A stretch of 64,000 bases of DNA from Vibrio sp. qd031 (GCF_002100145.1 NZ_JXQD01000018.1:124001-188000); one strand, 5' to 3'. Shown: positions 35,235 through 44,558, counted from the stretch's first letter. Numbers and translations are program-made. The notes: generated from the letters alone by a model not told the origin.

Positions 35235-36686
35235 TTATCGTAAACCACCCACAGCAATGTATTTGGTCTCCAAATATTCATCTAGCCCTAATGCACTGCC
35301 CTCTCGGCCCACCCCTGAATGTTTAATGCCACCAAAAGGCGCCACTTCCGTAGAAATGATGCCTTCGTTAATACCGACGATGCCATACTCCAGCTTGTTC
35401 GAAGCATACTCGGCCAACTTTACGTCTTGAGTAAAAAAGTAACTGGCTAAACCAAACTCGGTATCGTTGGCAAATTGTAACGCCTCGTCAATATCACTAA
35501 ATCTGCACAGTGCTGCGATGGGCCCAAACTGTTCAACTTTCATCACTGGGTTATCGTGCGCAACATTGCTAAGTAGCGTCGGTTGGTAAAAAAGCGCCCC
35601 AATATCCGATGCAACGTTGCCTCCGCATACTAAGTCTGCACCAGCGAGCGTCGCAGCGTGAACCAATTGGTGGACTTTTTGTAGCGCTTTTTCGTCGATA
35701 AGCGGTCCAATATCATGCCCATCAACACCTGCTCCCAGCGACAGCTTACTCATAGCAGTATGGAGCTTTTGAGCAAACTCTTCGTACACACTGTCATGTA
35801 TGTAAAAACGGTTTGCACAAACACAGGTTTGTCCAGCATTTCTAAATTTACACACAATGGCTCCGGCAACGGCCTCATTGATGTCAGCGTCTGCAAACAC
35901 AATGAAAGGAGCATTGCCACCGAGCTCCATCGACACACGCTGTACTTGTTGTGAACTTTGCCTCATGAGCTGTTTACCCACAGCGGTTGAACCAGTAAAT
36001 GACAGTTTTCTGATGTTTGGGTGAGTACAAAATTGCAGCCCAACATCGCTGGCTTGATCGCTAATAACAATGGGCAGTAAATCACCATCGATGCCAGCTT
36101 TTAGCGCTAAATATCGCAAGGCAATGGCACATAGCGGAGTATTTATAGCAGGTTTGCTCACCATCGCGCAGCCCGCAGCGAGCGCCGGGGCGAGTTTACG
36201 TGTCAGCATCGCCACAGGAAAGTTCCACGGGGTAATCGACGCACAAACACCAATTGGCTGTTTTATGGTGCGTATAGATTTGCCATCGAAGGTCGCAGGA
36301 ATGGTCATTCCATAAGCCCGTTTTGCCTCTTCGGCAAACCATTCGACAAAGGCAGCGCCATAAGCAACCTCGGATGCTGCTTCCGACAATGGCTTGCCCT
36401 GCTCCATAGTCATTATAAGCGCTAGGTCTTGCTGATGATGCTCAATGAGGTCAAACCATTTACGCAATAATTTACTGCGGTATTTTGCGGTTTGAGCCGC
36501 CCATTTAGGTTGAGCGAGTGTGGCGGCGACAATTTTGCTCTCAACCTGCTCTAAACTATCGGCGGCTAACCAGCCAAGCGATTTTTGCGTTGCTGGGTTG
36601 AGCACTTCAACGCTAAGTGGTTCGAGCCGCTGAGAAGTCAGTACATTAAGCATTTGCGGGTGTTCAAGCTTTGCAATCCATTGCAT
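35235..36686 (-). CDS. gabD: NAD(P)-dependent aldehyde dehydrogenase, succinate-semialdehyde type
   Basis: Aldehyde dehydrogenase of 483 residues with closest resemblance to GabD. Blocks: EVAYGAAFVEWFAEEAKR, TPWNFPVAMLTRKLAPALAAG, FTGSTAVGKQLM, the catalytic Glu in MELGGNAPFIVF, the catalytic C288 in AGQTCVCANRFY, and APFGGIKHSGVGREG near the end. Oxidation of succinate semialdehyde is likely, but related aldehydes such as glutarate semialdehyde cannot be excluded. No GABA transaminase is adjacent. It lies upstream of the cellobionate gene on the same strand with a 172-base gap, so co-regulation is possible but not certain. Confidence 0.85.
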   Translation of the reverse strand: MQWIAKLEHPQMLNVLTSQRLEPLSVEVLNPATQKSLGWLAADSLEQVESKIVAATLAQPKWAAQTAKYRSKLLRKWFDLIEHHQQDLALIMTMEQGKPLSEAASEVAYGAAFVEWFAEEAKRAYGMTIPATFDGKSIRTIKQPIGVCASITPWNFPVAMLTRKLAPALAAGCAMVSKPAINTPLCAIALRYLALKAGIDGDLLPIVISDQASDVGLQFCTHPNIRKLSFTGSTAVGKQLMRQSSQQVQRVSMELGGNAPFIVFADADINEAVAGAIVCKFRNAGQTCVCANRFYIHDSVYEEFAQKLHTAMSKLSLGAGVDGHDIGPLIDEKALQKVHQLVHAATLAGADLVCGGNVASDIGALFYQPTLLSNVAHDNPVMKVEQFGPIAALCRFSDIDEALQFANDTEFGLASYFFTQDVKLAEYASNKLEYGIVGINEGIISTEVAPFGGIKHSGVGREGSALGLDEYLETKYIAVGGLR

Positions 36687-36788
36687 CTTTAAGCGTCCTA
36701 ATTAGTGTTAGCACAAAAAACTCTGTCCGTAACTGTGCCATCACCAACCCCTGCTGTACAGAAATCACCCATCAAAATGGTGATGACT

Positions 36789-37007
36789 TCACTTCCAAAA
36801 AGGTTTACGCACTTCTTGATTGGCGGTTTGGCGGTCAATACCAATATCATCCAGTAGATGAGCCGATAGTGAGTCTAAATGTTTTCGCGTGCGGTAATTT
36901 CGATGCCAGCCGAGCAACACGAGTAAGAAACTCTTAGCTAATTTAGCAGGTTCAACGACAAGTGAAGGGAAAGGTAAGCGACGTAAATTAACAATAAACT
37001 CTGTCAT
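36789..37007 (-). CDS. DUF1127 (YjiS-like) small protein
   Basis: Protein of 72 residues with the DUF1127 motif at its C-terminal half: GWHRNYRTRKHLDSLSAHLLDDIGI, with the Arg-rich start and LDDIG core. Members of this family bind RNA in some alpha-proteobacteria; the function here is unknown. AGGAGG lies just upstream of the ATG. It diverges from a LysR-type gene, a pairing seen often for DUF1127 genes, and the two share a symmetric operator. The aldehyde dehydrogenase follows after 102 bases. Confidence 0.82.
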   Translation of the reverse strand: MTEFIVNLRRLPFPSLVVEPAKLAKSFLLVLLGWHRNYRTRKHLDSLSAHLLDDIGIDRQTANQEVRKPFWK

Positions 37008-37021
37008 AAGTCCTCCTTGAA

Positions 37022-37057
37022 CTTGGTGTTTGAGTGGTTAATAATCAAACAAGCAAG
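37022..37057. promoter_or_regulatory. LysR-type operator in the divergent intergenic region
   Basis: TGTTTGA and TCAAACA separated by exactly 11 bases (37027-37051) fit the T-N11-A rule of LysR binding sites. Outer CTTG/CAAG halves extend the dyad. It lies between the DUF1127 gene and the LysR gene, fit to control both. Confidence 0.7.
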
Positions 37058-37105
37058 ACAGGTTCACAAACGATAAATTTCGATGCTTGGTTAAGGAAAA
37101 CTTAA

Positions 37106-38062
37106 GTGAAAGAGCGACTCCCTCCCCTACAAGGTCTGTACTATTTTTTCGTAGCCGCTGAACATCGCAGTTTTAAGCAAGCGGCCGAGCAACTGTATGT
37201 TTCCGCTGCTGCGATCAGCCAACAAATACGCCAGCTCGAGGAGTGGTTAGGGTGTGAGCTATTTATCCGTCAGCACCGACAAGTAACACTCACCCCAGAA
37301 GGAGAACTGTTACTCGAATCCGCCAAACTTGGCTTTGGGCACTTACAAGATGGGGTAAGAAAGCTCAATAGCGATCCGAATCCAAACCGATTATCGATTT
37401 CTACCCACCCAACCTTTGCCCAACACTGGCTGATACCCCGTATATCCAGTTTCCGCACCCAACACCCAAACTTATCGCTGCTTATTGATCCAAAAAATGA
37501 ACTGGTCAATTTTCAAGATGGCCTCATTGACGTTTGTGTTCGCTATGGGCACGGCGTTTATGAAAATCTCGACAGCCATTGGCTGATGAATGAGATCCTC
37601 TATCCTGTGTGTCATCCCAACTATCAGCGGCAACATGGCATCTATAGCTTGAATGATCTAGTCCGTGCGGAACTCATTGAGGACGTATTACCGGATATGA
37701 ATTGGGAGATATGGTTTGATATGTTGGACAAAGAAAAGTCATCAAGTCCAATCCGTTATGATGGTTCTCAATTTGTCATGGAAGGCGTCTTGGCTTCCCA
37801 GGGTGTTGCTTTAGTCAAACATAGCTTGGCGCAGCGGTTCATTAATGAAGGGAAACTGGTGCGAATAGACAATTATGCGGTTCAATCTCGCTACAGCTAC
37901 TTTTTATGTGCGCCGAAAGGGTATTTCCGCTACCAAAAAATCACTGCATTTCACGATTGGATCGCCGATCAAGTCAACCACTTCTGTGTCACCGATCACG
38001 AGCAGATAAATCTCCGCAAATTACCCCAGCAGCAAGCAGGCTTGTTTAAATTACCGATATAG
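37106..38062 (+). CDS. LysR-family regulator, GcvA-like
   Basis: Regulator of 318 residues. The N-terminal winged helix (about 6-65) shows FKQAAEQLYVSAAAISQQIRQLEEWLGCELF, the GcvA subgroup pattern. The effector domain follows (SISTHPTFAQHWLIPRI, DVCVRYGHG). GTG at 37106 is the start, with AAGGA eight bases upstream. It diverges from the DUF1127 gene and probably regulates it and itself through the T-N11-A dyad between them. Whether gabD and the cellobionate genes downstream of DUF1127 are targets is unknown. Confidence 0.88.
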   Translation: MKERLPPLQGLYYFFVAAEHRSFKQAAEQLYVSAAAISQQIRQLEEWLGCELFIRQHRQVTLTPEGELLLESAKLGFGHLQDGVRKLNSDPNPNRLSISTHPTFAQHWLIPRISSFRTQHPNLSLLIDPKNELVNFQDGLIDVCVRYGHGVYENLDSHWLMNEILYPVCHPNYQRQHGIYSLNDLVRAELIEDVLPDMNWEIWFDMLDKEKSSSPIRYDGSQFVMEGVLASQGVALVKHSLAQRFINEGKLVRIDNYAVQSRYSYFLCAPKGYFRYQKITAFHDWIADQVNHFCVTDHEQINLRKLPQQQAGLFKLPI

Positions 38063-38173
38063 CCCTTAGAGGTTAATTTACTAGGTTCTGAAAGCGTTGT
38101 TGCTGTTTTTGCTCTGGTTTTTCTTGTATTTCCGCTACACTTACCAATAATCTCAGTCAACAAATCCAAATAA

Positions 38174-40513
38174 ATGAAACGTGTCTTACTAGCCTCGCTG
38201 CTTTTGATTGTGGGTGGTTGCGCCACTTACGCAGGTCTTAATTTTGATGAACTGTTTGGTCCTGAACAAGTTCAAGCTCGCATAGAACCCTACGATCACA
38301 GTCAATCTCAATATTTTGTTGATGAAGTCAAACCCATATTAGACAACCGCTGTGTGGTTTGTCATGCCTGCTATGATGCCCCCTGTCAGCTTAAGTTGAC
38401 TTCCCCTGAAGGTATCGACAGGGGCTCAAGTTTGGCGGAGGTTTATCAAGGCTCTAGACTCACAGCAACGACTCCTACGAGGCTGTATGAAGATGCTCAT
38501 AATACCCAAGAATGGCGTGACGCCGGTTTCTTTCCGGTATTAAACGAACGAGTTCAGCGCTCCGATGCTAATGTTCAAGCTGGTGTCATGGCGCAATTAC
38601 TTCAACAAAAACAACAGTTCCCTTTACCTCGACAAGATCAACTGGATGATTTCGACTTTGGCATCTATCGTAGCCAAACTTGTCCAACTAGTGACACGAT
38701 TGACGAATATCGTGCTGAGCACCCTACCTGGGGAATGCCTTACGGCTTGCCTGCTCTCAGTAATTCAGAGCACAACACACTACTAGGGTGGCTGCGCAGT
38801 GGCGCAAAAATGTCAGAGGTTGAACCACTGACTATAGAGCAGAAAAATGCCATCGATAGTTGGGAAAACTACCTTAATCAACCCGATTTAAAGCGTCAAA
38901 TAACCAGCCGATATATCTATGAGCATTTGTTCCTAAATCATATTTATTTTTCAGAGCAAGATACCCTGCGCTTTTTCAAGTTGGTTCGCTCTACATCCCC
39001 TCCAGGAGAGGAGTTTGATCCTATTGTGACCCGTCGCCCTTATGAAGACCCAGGCGTTGAACGAGTCTACTATCGACTGATTCCAGAGCGCGAAACCATC
39101 GTTGATAAAACGCACATGCCGTATGCATTTAACCAGCAACGTATGGACAAATGGATCGAATGGTTTGACGCCGAATATGACATTACAGAACTACCAAGCT
39201 ATCGCCCTAATGTGGCAAGTAACCCGATAATGGCGTTTGCCGACATCCCTATTCAATCACGTTATAAGTTTTTACTCGATGAAGCGCAAAGCACTATTAT
39301 GTCGTTCATTAAAGGGCCAGTCTGCCGCGGTCAACTTGCACTTAATGTAATAAACGACCACTTTTGGGTGTTCTTTGTCGATCCCGAGCAATTAGATAAT
39401 GAGCTTGCTGGCGATTTTTACCGCTCCCAAGCCCCCAATATGCGACTGCCTGGAGAGCTTGACAGCAATACCACCCCTCTATTCAACTGGGTGAAGTATT
39501 CTCGCGCTCAATCCAAGTACCTTAGTGACAAGATGGCATTCATGAATGAGATGTTTACCGACGATCGGCATTTAGGTTTGGAGTCTATATGGACAGGCGA
39601 AGGCAATCCAAACGCAGCACTGACCATATTCCGTCACTTTGACAGTGCCAGTGTTGTTCAAGGCTTGGTTGGTCATCAACCGAAAACCGCTTGGGTCATT
39701 GACTATGCGTTATTAGAGCGAATTCACTACTTGTTGGTTGCTGGGTTTGACGTCTATGGAAACTTTGGGCATCAACTAATCACACGCATGTACATGGACT
39801 TACTACGCATTGAAGGTGAGACTGCGTTTATCGCGTTGTTGCCCAAAGAAAACCGCCACCAAACGTTATCTAGTTGGTATCAGGGGCAGTCCATCGAGTT
39901 TTCCGATTACCTCACACGTAATGCCAAGCCCTTTATGCAAGAGAGTGGTGTCGAGTACAAGACCATAAATCCAAAGCAAGAGCTCTCGTCACTATTAAAA
40001 GAGCGCGTTGCACCCTCGTTGGATTCACGCTATGAGATCGCAAACACAGGAATGCTTCCACAAAACGAGCATAGTCTAAAGCAGATCAACTTCGTGACTG
40101 GTGCAGGGCTTGAGCCAGTGCCACAAATCATCTCTTTACATGTCCAGCTCGACAATGGTGAAGACCAGTTCTTTAGTCTTCTGCACAACAATGCACACAC
40201 TAATATTTCCAGCTTGTTTAACGAAGAAAGTAATCGCGATCCTCAATACGATAGGATAACTTTGGTAAAAGGCATTGTTGGTAGTTATCCAGCCGCATTT
40301 CTCAGTATAAAAGAAAGTGAGGCTGGAGAACTGGCACGCATGATACGCTCGATCAATGCAGAAGAAGACTATATTGCCCTGCTCGATCGCTTTGCAATCC
40401 GCCGCAGTAGTGATGAGTTTTGGCCATTAAGCGATAAATTGCATGAATGGTATAAACACGACCAGCCTATTGAGTTTGGACTATTAGATTATAATCGATT
40501 TGAAAATCGCTAA
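38174..40513 (+). CDS. cti: Fatty-acid cis/trans isomerase
   Basis: Cti, 779 residues, turns cis unsaturated membrane fatty acids into trans forms during solvent or heat stress, without need for new lipid synthesis. The N-terminal signal (LLASLLLIVGGC) resembles a lipobox, so the protein may be lipid-anchored at the periplasmic face. The cytochrome-c-type heme motif CVVCH starts at C60 and is followed by CYDAPC. FNQQRMDKWIEWF and RGQLALNVINDHFWVFFVDP are family blocks. A Sec start ATG 38174 is clear. Monocistronic; a hairpin follows. Confidence 0.93.
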   Translation: MKRVLLASLLLIVGGCATYAGLNFDELFGPEQVQARIEPYDHSQSQYFVDEVKPILDNRCVVCHACYDAPCQLKLTSPEGIDRGSSLAEVYQGSRLTATTPTRLYEDAHNTQEWRDAGFFPVLNERVQRSDANVQAGVMAQLLQQKQQFPLPRQDQLDDFDFGIYRSQTCPTSDTIDEYRAEHPTWGMPYGLPALSNSEHNTLLGWLRSGAKMSEVEPLTIEQKNAIDSWENYLNQPDLKRQITSRYIYEHLFLNHIYFSEQDTLRFFKLVRSTSPPGEEFDPIVTRRPYEDPGVERVYYRLIPERETIVDKTHMPYAFNQQRMDKWIEWFDAEYDITELPSYRPNVASNPIMAFADIPIQSRYKFLLDEAQSTIMSFIKGPVCRGQLALNVINDHFWVFFVDPEQLDNELAGDFYRSQAPNMRLPGELDSNTTPLFNWVKYSRAQSKYLSDKMAFMNEMFTDDRHLGLESIWTGEGNPNAALTIFRHFDSASVVQGLVGHQPKTAWVIDYALLERIHYLLVAGFDVYGNFGHQLITRMYMDLLRIEGETAFIALLPKENRHQTLSSWYQGQSIEFSDYLTRNAKPFMQESGVEYKTINPKQELSSLLKERVAPSLDSRYEIANTGMLPQNEHSLKQINFVTGAGLEPVPQIISLHVQLDNGEDQFFSLLHNNAHTNISSLFNEESNRDPQYDRITLVKGIVGSYPAAFLSIKESEAGELARMIRSINAEEDYIALLDRFAIRRSSDEFWPLSDKLHEWYKHDQPIEFGLLDYNRFENR

Positions 40514-40523
40514 GTCCACCAAG

Positions 40524-40553
40524 TGTCCGTTGATGGGTTATCATCAACGGATA
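40524..40553 (+). terminator. Hairpin after cti
   Basis: Ten-bp stem TCCGTTGATG/CATCAACGGA with a GGTTAT loop, just beyond the cti stop. No T-run, so it is a possible terminator only. Confidence 0.5.
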
Positions 40554-40586
40554 CAACACCCATAGACTGGCACTTACACCCTGTCG

Positions 40587-40990
40587 CTAAAACTCATCCA
40601 AAATCCGACGATAGTTTTGCTCCATAGGAGAATCACCGCGACTCCACCCAAGCCTTACTAATACCGTGCGTTGAGAAGGGATCATCATCACTAACTGTTT
40701 CCTGCTGCCTAGCATCGCAAACCCATCTTCAGGTAGAGACGTTAGCGCAGTAGCAAAAAAATAAGAACTGCCTACGTTCACACCAGCAGCGCCTGTTTCA
40801 AATACTAAGTTTTGGATACCTGCTGGCTAAACCCACTAAAAAATTTGGCAGAACACGCCAACTTAACCGTCATACTGCTCGCAACTTGAAATGTATGGCC
40901 TAACTGAAAGACAGAATAGCTCAACCAATACGGTGGGATGGCAATAAGCAAAGCAGCCAAGCCCATCACTATCCAAAGTGTTTTATTCAT
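40587..40990 (-). pseudogene. Remnant of a beta-lactamase-family serine hydrolase
   Basis: Three fragments of one protein family remain in order. The N-terminal piece (from ATG 40990) has one membrane helix and ends SAKFFSGFSQQVSKT at a stop; the SA/C-x-FISGF pattern matches the start of membrane-anchored class C-like serine hydrolases. In another frame, NLVFETGAAGVNVGSSYFF is a mid-protein segment. It is joined in frame to LPEDGFAMLGSRKQLV and IPSQRTVLVRLGW, the C-terminal end of the family. The catalytic SxxK and YxN motifs are lost. So at least two internal deletions and one frameshift have left about 400 of an expected 1200 or more bases. Confidence 0.78.
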
Positions 40991-41122
40991 CCTTGACGTT
41001 TTCCTTGATTAATATTTATAAATCAAGCGCTAAAATTAGAAAAAACATCTCAAGAACGCTATACATTTAACCACTTTCGCCTGCTGGCACCTAACTAAAT
41101 CGACGCAACAATAGTTCGTTTA

Positions 41123-41926
41123 TTAACGATTGAGTTGATAGAAATGGTTTACCGGACCATGCCCCTTACCCACATTGAGTCTATCCGCTGCACGCAGCGC
41201 CATAGTAAGGTACTGCTTCGCCTTATCACACGCTGGTGCTAACTCATAACCTTGCGCAAGATACGAGGCAATAGCTGAAGATAAGGTGCACCCCGTTCCA
41301 TGAGTATTATTGGTCTTGACGCGTTCGGCGCTGTAAAGATGCTGCTCGCGTGACGTGACCAAAATGTCATCACTGCTGGAGGTTTGCGCATGGCCACCTT
41401 TCACTAGGATGGCGTTAGCACCATTTTCCAGTAAAGCTTTTGCTGTTTCTACCGCATTAAACCCTTGTTCAGTTTGCCTTCCGTTAAGCTTTAGAGCTTC
41501 AGGAATGTTCGGCGTGATCACTGTGGCTAATGGTACTAGCTGATCAATTAACGCTTGAACCGCATCACTTTGGATCAGGCTATCACCACTGGTCGCAACC
41601 ATCACTGGATCCAGCACAATATGCTTAGGTTGATACTGCCGTAGTTTGTCTGCCACGGTTTTAATGATGTCGGCATCCGCAAGCATGCCGATCTTTACCG
41701 CGTCAATCGTTAAGTCACTAAACACACTATCTAATTGCGCAGACACCATGTGCGATGAGATAGGCATCACTGCAGATACACCTAGCGTGTTTTGCGCGGT
41801 AATTGCAGTAATCACACTGCACGCATAGCTGCCAGTTGCTGATATCGCTTTAATATCGGCTTGAATGCCAGCGCCGCCACCACTGTCAGATCCAGCAATC
41901 GTTAATACATTAGGAATTGATTTCAT
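41123..41926 (-). CDS. thiD: Hydroxymethylpyrimidine (phosphate) kinase
   Basis: ThiD, 267 residues, phosphorylates hydroxymethylpyrimidine twice for thiamine synthesis and salvage. Blocks: LTIAGSDSGGGAGIQADIK at the N-terminus, TAITAQNT, DAVKIGML, LDPVMVATSGD, and the anion hole with catalytic Asp-equivalent NNTHGTGCTLSSAIAS. It lies 15 bases after a small zinc-ribbon gene and is probably expressed with it. No thiamine riboswitch is visible upstream. No other thi genes are in the window. Confidence 0.94.
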   Translation of the reverse strand: MKSIPNVLTIAGSDSGGGAGIQADIKAISATGSYACSVITAITAQNTLGVSAVMPISSHMVSAQLDSVFSDLTIDAVKIGMLADADIIKTVADKLRQYQPKHIVLDPVMVATSGDSLIQSDAVQALIDQLVPLATVITPNIPEALKLNGRQTEQGFNAVETAKALLENGANAILVKGGHAQTSSSDDILVTSREQHLYSAERVKTNNTHGTGCTLSSAIASYLAQGYELAPACDKAKQYLTMALRAADRLNVGKGHGPVNHFYQLNR

Positions 41927-41941
41927 AGTAGATGCCGCAGA

Positions 41942-42151
41942 CTACTTAAACTGAACTTTATAGTAGTTGATGGTTTTGCACGAAGGGCATGCATTTCGGT
42001 ATAGGCCCTCGACGATCAATGAATCATCCGCCGAAATTGGAATTGGGTTAAGTGATTTTAAGCACTTTTCACACTTGAATTGCGCAGGTTTTGCACCTGG
42101 AGACAACTCGATGATTTGTGCTCTTTTTTCTAGGTTTTTTGCGACTAACAT
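41942..42151 (-). CDS. Small zinc-ribbon protein
   Basis: Protein of 69 residues with two Cys pairs, CEKC and CPSC, about 28 residues apart, typical of a zinc ribbon. Otherwise unrecognised. The frame extends upstream to a TTG at 42196, but ATG 42151 gives a normal polar N-terminus. No strong ribosome site is seen for either. It is directly upstream of thiD. Confidence 0.6.
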   Translation of the reverse strand: MLVAKNLEKRAQIIELSPGAKPAQFKCEKCLKSLNPIPISADDSLIVEGLYRNACPSCKTINYYKVQFK

Positions 42152-42221
42152 AATTAAAAAATAGTAATAACCATTACTTAAGATATTAACACGCAAAGCT
42201 TCACTATTCTTTGACGAGAGT

Positions 42222-42254
42222 AAAAAAAGCCACTTAATAGCATTAAGTGGCTTT
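42222..42254 (-). terminator. Rho-independent terminator of the porin gene
   Basis: Read on the minus strand, a 13-bp stem AAAGCCACTTAAT/ATTAAGTGGCTTT with a three-base loop is followed by a run of seven T. It lies 17 bases beyond the porin stop codon. Confidence 0.93.
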
Positions 42255-42270
42255 ATATAACGTCAATTGA

Positions 42271-43308
42271 TTACAAATAGTAACGCATACCAATTACATA
42301 TTTGTCGTTTGTATTATCAATTTCAGCTTTATCTTCGTCTCTTAGGTCAACTTGGTAACCACCATAGGTCGCAAATTGTGGAGTTACAAAGTACTCAAGC
42401 TGAATGGCAGTTTCGTTGTATGCTTCACGCTCCAAACCACCGTCTTCGGTTAAGCTTTCGTAGTTCCAGATCAGATTCCAATCGTTGCCAAACTCGTAAG
42501 CCAGTATGACTTCGAAAGCTGTAGACTCATCATACAGATCTCCCTTGACACCAGCACCATTAGAACGACCACCATAAACCTTATCATTTAGTGTATAAAC
42601 CGCGGCAGCATACAAGCCATCGCCATACGTACCATACTTAGCACTTAGCGCGTTTGACATGCCATCCTGCTTATCAACATCTCCTGTCGAGAGTGCATAG
42701 CCAATCATAAATGCACTAATATTGTAAGCTAAGGTCAATTGGAAACGATCGTCGTAATCAACAGCACCTGTGATCGTAGTACCAGTTGTAGCGCCTTGCC
42801 AAGCTAAGCCAAGAGCTAAATCCGACCCGCCCAAGTCAAACCCCTTTCTATAGCTAACCATTTTGTCGGCGCGACCAGTACCAGCATCGCCATGGTGTGT
42901 ATATAGAAAATCGGTCGCATAAGCGATTGGCTTATCGGTAACCCCAGCAACGTCGTAATAAGGCGACCATTGTGTACCAACAACAACTCGTCCCATCGCA
43001 TCATTAGTCAACCCTATATATCCAAGACGAGTCGTGAAAGAATTGTCACCACCATCTAGAAAATCTAGCCCCCACTCACCTTTCGCATCAGCGGTATAGC
43101 CATTACCGAGGTCTTGAGTGAAGTTGAAGTTGACCCGAGGAGCATTAGTACCTACCCCTAAGTCGGAATCATCAGAACCATTAATATTGACAGACACATG
43201 CCCGCCAACTGAGAATGTTGAACCATTGTTGTCGTAAACATCTAGCGCCAACGCTGGACTTGCCACTGCTGCTGTGGCCACTGCGATTGCTAATATTTTC
43301 TTATCCAT
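42271..43308 (-). CDS. Outer-membrane porin
   Basis: Gram-negative general porin of 345 residues. Signal peptide cleaved after ASPALA (about residue 21). The mature chain alternates short hydrophobic strands with Gly/Asp-rich loops and has the porin start DVYDNNGSTFSVGGHVSVN. It fits a 16-strand trimeric porin (OmpU/OmpC type). It ends in RYYL, not the usual terminal Phe, which is a little unusual for outer-membrane assembly. Probable small-molecule diffusion channel. GGAAAT precedes the ATG and lies in an inverted repeat. Confidence 0.9.
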   Translation of the reverse strand: MDKKILAIAVATAAVASPALALDVYDNNGSTFSVGGHVSVNINGSDDSDLGVGTNAPRVNFNFTQDLGNGYTADAKGEWGLDFLDGGDNSFTTRLGYIGLTNDAMGRVVVGTQWSPYYDVAGVTDKPIAYATDFLYTHHGDAGTGRADKMVSYRKGFDLGGSDLALGLAWQGATTGTTITGAVDYDDRFQLTLAYNISAFMIGYALSTGDVDKQDGMSNALSAKYGTYGDGLYAAAVYTLNDKVYGGRSNGAGVKGDLYDESTAFEVILAYEFGNDWNLIWNYESLTEDGGLEREAYNETAIQLEYFVTPQFATYGGYQVDLRDEDKAEIDNTNDKYVIGMRYYL

Positions 43309-43315
43309 AATAGTT

Positions 43316-43369
43316 ATTTCCGTTCACTTCTATATTTGCTTACGCCGTACTGCTCAGATCGACGGAAAT
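43316..43369 (-). promoter_or_regulatory. Inverted repeat covering the porin ribosome site
   Basis: ATTTCCGT and ACGGAAAT (43316-43323 and 43362-43369) are perfect inverted copies 38 bases apart. In the porin mRNA the downstream arm contains the Shine-Dalgarno (CGGAAA), so pairing would hide it. It suggests a translational switch or small-RNA control, provided the transcript starts upstream of 43369. Confidence 0.45.
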
Positions 43370-43711
43370 TAGTGAAATGTTGTTATGTATTCCCTCTGTA
43401 CGTAGACGTAGGGCTGTTTTGTATTTCACTAAGTTACAGGGTAGCTACGAAATGAAAAAAGACATAGTAGATCACGTACAGCTTGTAATATTTCGACATA
43501 AACATGACATTGATCCGATTTTGGGCAGCTGGAACGACCAAACATTTGCTCGCGGTCAAAAATAGTGTTTGCGAACTATCTGTCACTTTTGATGCAGTAG
43601 GAAAGTGTGAGCAAGGAAATATTGCGATGGGTAATCACTATAGTAATGGTGAAAATACGCAGTAAAAACAGGCTTTGTCATTGGATATGGTAGAAGTGAG
43701 GGAATATAGAC

Positions 43712-43734
43712 GCTAGAAGCTAGAAGCTAGAAGC
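43712..43734. repeat. GCTAGAA heptamer repeat
   Basis: Three head-to-tail copies of GCTAGAA followed by GC, in the 463-base gap between the porin and the methyltransferase genes (43309-43771). Such heptamers are common in Vibrio intergenic DNA. Apart from this and the porin leader, I see only a weak 37-62 codon frame in the gap, which I do not trust. Confidence 0.8.
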
Positions 43735-43771
43735 AGCGCAATATGGGTCATTGCACTGCTTTCAAGAGCAA

Positions 43772-44350
43772 TTACTTAAAGGCGATGGCCATAACCACCG
43801 GCGCAGTACCTTTAGCCGTTGGCATTTCAAAGGCTATTTGTGTTTTAAACGCACTGAATCCAGCATCAGCAAGTTTGGTTTGCAGTTCAGCTTCTGTTAG
43901 GCCGTGGTCGTCTGGAGTTTGCTTGAGCCAATCCCAAGAAATAAACACACCGTCGTCTTCAAGAATAGAGTGCGCGACAATCAATGTGTCGGTAAGATTG
44001 TAAATGAAGCTGCAGACCGACGAAGCCACAATGACATCGAATTGACCACGAAATGCTGGGTGCTGTGCGGCTAAACCGCGTGACAGAATGTCGACAACAG
44101 GTTCTACATTTGGCAGCATTTTCTTATCTAGCTCTTCAATCATCGCTTCCGAAGCGTCAACAGCAACAATTGAGCGCGCTTTGGGTGACATCCTCAAACT
44201 AAGAAGACCCGTTCCACAGCCAAGATCCAAAATGTTCTTTTTGTCGATAGACACCTGCTGAACTAAGCTATCAAAAACCTGATCCGCAAACTGATGTGTG
44301 GCTAGATCTGCTTCCCAATTTTCTGCGTAGTCATCCCAATCCGTATTCAT
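43772..44350 (-). CDS. SAM-dependent methyltransferase
   Basis: Class I methyltransferase of 192 residues. Motif I is ILDLGCGTG, post-I is IVAVDASEAMI, and FDVIVASSVCSFI is motif II. The N-terminus DYAENWEAD resembles the ubiquinone/tellurite-type methyltransferases that act on small molecules. The substrate is unknown. ATG 44350 is chosen because GGAG is six bases upstream; the ATG two codons earlier abuts that site. Confidence 0.85.
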   Translation of the reverse strand: MNTDWDDYAENWEADLATHQFADQVFDSLVQQVSIDKKNILDLGCGTGLLSLRMSPKARSIVAVDASEAMIEELDKKMLPNVEPVVDILSRGLAAQHPAFRGQFDVIVASSVCSFIYNLTDTLIVAHSILEDDGVFISWDWLKQTPDDHGLTEAELQTKLADAGFSAFKTQIAFEMPTAKGTAPVVMAIAFK

Positions 44351-44558
44351 TGGCATCTCCGATATCGTCCGTTACGTCTGTAAAAACTTGTCATCCTACG
44401 GATAACTTTGCCGAGTAAATCAAAACTTTATCTAAAAAGATAGAGCTAAACAGCGATCCTTGACCAGTTTTATTCGTAAAACTGAGCAATATCAGGGTTT
44501 GCGACAATTTTTGCACAACTTATGAGCAGATTCATCACTGTTCGCCGCTGTTAATTAG

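Noticed and set aside
41927..42230. Thiamine riboswitch upstream of thiD
   Set aside because: The region is occupied by the zinc-ribbon gene and a terminator; no thi-box-like conserved sequence was seen.
43377..43565. 62-codon frame upstream of the porin
   Set aside because: No ribosome site for the first start, basic and irregular sequence, and overlap with the porin leader. A 37-codon version from 43452 cannot be excluded but has no support.
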